A stretch of DNA of 64,000 bases, taken from NCBI RefSeq assembly GCF_001238295.1, contig NZ_LGXZ01000011.1, forward strand, positions 62,001 to 126,000. The letters run 5' to 3'. This DNA comes from Ruegeria sp. 6PALISEP08. GTDB lineage: Bacteria > Pseudomonadota > Alphaproteobacteria > Rhodobacterales > Rhodobacteraceae. This document shows positions 62,665 to 64,000 of the stretch, one piece after another; positions within the stretch are counted from its first letter, which is position 1; each line of letters opens with the position of its first letter. Both the position numbers and the translations under genes were made by a program. Below the pieces are notes generated by a model. It did no database searches, had not been told where the DNA came from, and worked only from the letters and a program-made list of their open reading frames with translations.

Positions 62665-64000
62665 TGTCCTAGCCTGTCCAGAAGGGCGGGCACGTGGACC
62701 TGATCGGATTTGTAGTTCCCGGTCAGCACATGCATCACCAGATTGACGCCAAAACGATTGGCCAGTTCGCGTTGCCGTTCCCCCGCATATCCGCGTCCGA
62801 CCGGCAGCAGGGCCTGGCCGTTGCGATCCACGGCCCAGGCCCCAGCCCAGTCATTTCCACCGATGACTACGGGTGTCACGTTATCGTTGAGGTTACGGAA
62901 CGGCATCCCTTCGATCTGTTCCGCATCCAGTGGCGCAGCTTCGACCCAGACCTCGGTACCGGAGTAACGACCCGGGAAATCCTGTAACAGATAGAAGGTT
63001 CTGGTCAGGACGTGATCGCGTGGAATCGGCTCTAACGCAGGGATATTCAGCGGTCCGGCCAGTTGCTGCAACTTGCGACCATTCGGGCTGGACGCACCGA
63101 AGCCAGCGATATCTGCGTCACGCGTGTCGAACAGGATCATCCCACCCGAGCGCAGGTAAGCATTCAGTTTCACATAAGCTTCGGCGGAAGGCTGAGGCTG
63201 GCTTGGGGAAATCGGCCAGTAGAGCAACGGGAAGAATGCCAGCTCATCGCGTTCCAGATCCACACCAATAGGTTCGGAAGGTTCGACTGAGGTGCGATAA
63301 AACAAGGTTTGCGCCAATCCCCGCAGCCCGGCCTGTGCAATATCGTCCACCTGTGCGTCACCCGTCAGCACATGCGCCAAAACAAGTTCATGCGTTGCCG
63401 CCAAGGCGAACTCGGTATCTTCCTGCGTCTGCGCCTGAACTTCGGGCACCAACAGAAACGCGGCCAGAATCCCAGCGGCTGCGCGTGCCAAACCCAATCG
63501 GCCAGACAAGGCCAAAGACGCGACCACGTCGATCGTGAGCAAGATCAGAGCGAAGCTGAGGAGCAGGCCACCGAGCGGAGTTTCGGTGCTGATCTCCTGT
63601 CCTTTGATCGGAACATTGGCGGGCCAGACCACCGGGCGCAGTTCGGTATCCTCGGAAACAACGTTCAGCGCCAGTTTCTGCTTACCGCTTTCATACAGAC
63701 CCGGGCGCAGTTCTGGCCCGATCTGGCCCGAAATCAACTGTACCCCATCCACACCGACCAACGTACCAGCATCCGACAAGGTGCCAAACCCATCCATGAC
63801 TTGTACCGGCTCCCATGTCGTGCCCTGCAACTGCGCCTCTTGCCGGGACTTCGCGGCAGAGGCCACGGCCAGACGATCCAGCATCTCGACAAACAGGCCC
63901 GACAGCGGCAGGCTAGACCATTCAGCGTCCGCAGTGACATGGAACAGCACCACCTGCCCCAATCCCAACGCCTTGCGCGTCACCAAAGGTGTGCCATCAG
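62661..64000 (-). CDS. DUF4159 domain protein, 5' part outside the window
   Basis: The frame is open to the window edge (over 446 codons seen). The C-terminal DUF4159 part has 'YLRSGGMILFDTRDADI', 'DHVLTRTFYLLQDFPGRYSG' and 'DNVTPVVIGGNDWAGAWAVDRNGQALLPVG'. Upstream are TM helices of the BatA-like N-terminal type ('LLLSFALILLTIDVVASLALSG'). It is an inner-membrane protein that goes with MoxR ATPase, DUF58 and the vWA-like protein in many alphaproteobacteria. It is the gene upstream in the same operon. Confidence 0.85.
   Translation of the reverse strand, partial: DGTPLVTRKALGLGQVVLFHVTADAEWSSLPLSGLFVEMLDRLAVASAAKSRQEAQLQGTTWEPVQVMDGFGTLSDAGTLVGVDGVQLISGQIGPELRPGLYESGKQKLALNVVSEDTELRPVVWPANVPIKGQEISTETPLGGLLLSFALILLTIDVVASLALSGRLGLARAAAGILAAFLLVPEVQAQTQEDTEFALAATHELVLAHVLTGDAQVDDIAQAGLRGLAQTLFYRTSVEPSEPIGVDLERDELAFFPLLYWPISPSQPQPSAEAYVKLNAYLRSGGMILFDTRDADIAGFGASSPNGRKLQQLAGPLNIPALEPIPRDHVLTRTFYLLQDFPGRYSGTEVWVEAAPLDAEQIEGMPFRNLNDNVTPVVIGGNDWAGAWAVDRNGQALLPVGRGYAGERQRELANRFGVNLVMHVLTGNYKSDQVHVPALLDRLGQ

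Noticed and set aside
1-64000. CRISPR arrays, insertion sequences, prophage, tRNA or rRNA genes
   Set aside because: Searched by eye on both strands in the gaps between genes: no regularly spaced direct repeats, transposase motifs, integrase motifs or tRNA-like cloverleaf sequences were seen.

Overview
The window is a dense, roughly 60 % GC-looking chromosomal segment of an alphaproteobacterium, most likely a marine Roseobacter-group member of the Rhodobacteraceae. The clues are the Paracoccus-type cytochrome c, the fliL/motE/motA and fliP/fliN/fliF gene order with a CtrA-like half-site pair between them, betaine aldehyde dehydrogenase, and the extreme use of 4-bp ATGA and TGATG gene overlaps. 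No rRNA, tRNA, insertion sequence, prophage or CRISPR array was seen, and no gene-free stretch exceeds about 300 bases.

Layout. Positions 1-9 kb hold housekeeping genes (OmpA-like, AhpD-like, GNAT, CinA-like, sfsA, map, HAD, rsmD, FAD reductase, peroxiredoxin) and a run of three small exported proteins. Positions 9-13.4 kb hold a minus-strand operon ridA-gdpD-GNAT-phhB and the divergent mlaA-mlaC pair for outer-membrane lipid transport, closed by a good terminator. Positions 13.4-21.4 kb are a compact flagellar block: fliF-fliH-fliN-fliP leftward (fliP carries a one-base frameshift) and fliL-DUF6468-motE-motA-AMIN-like protein rightward. Positions 21.5-29 kb carry solitary betB with a BetI-like operator, a small protein made of two repeats, a K+ channel, trhO, and NAD salvage (pncA, pncB) around a tail-anchored unknown.

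Positions 27.7-35.2 kb are a leftward peptide/opine-type ABC importer operon (binding protein, two permeases, fused double ATPase, aldehyde dehydrogenase) with a GLIC-like pentameric ligand-gated ion channel gene inserted directly after the binding protein. Positions 35.4-43 kb hold panB-panC, glpK, a VOC protein, smpB, idi, cytochrome c, a P1 peptidase, an SDR and arfB. Between arfB and a queuosine-precursor transporter lies an unusual element: an 18-codon ORF whose ribosome-binding site is complementary to 16 nt of the 16S rRNA 3' tail, followed by structured sequence, a complementary anti-SD and a terminator.

Positions 44-64 kb hold a MFS-mepA-phytase-like operon, YggT, recQ, yaaA, a hybrid histidine kinase, the alpha-2-macroglobulin/PBP1C pair for periplasmic defence and wall repair, and the start of a vWA/DUF4159 membrane-protein cluster that runs off the right edge.

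The best leads for undescribed biology are the ion channel embedded in the ABC operon, the arfB-upstream RNA element with its extreme 16S complementarity, and the large AMIN-like protein in the motor operon. All functional calls are made by reading translated sequence by eye, without database searches.
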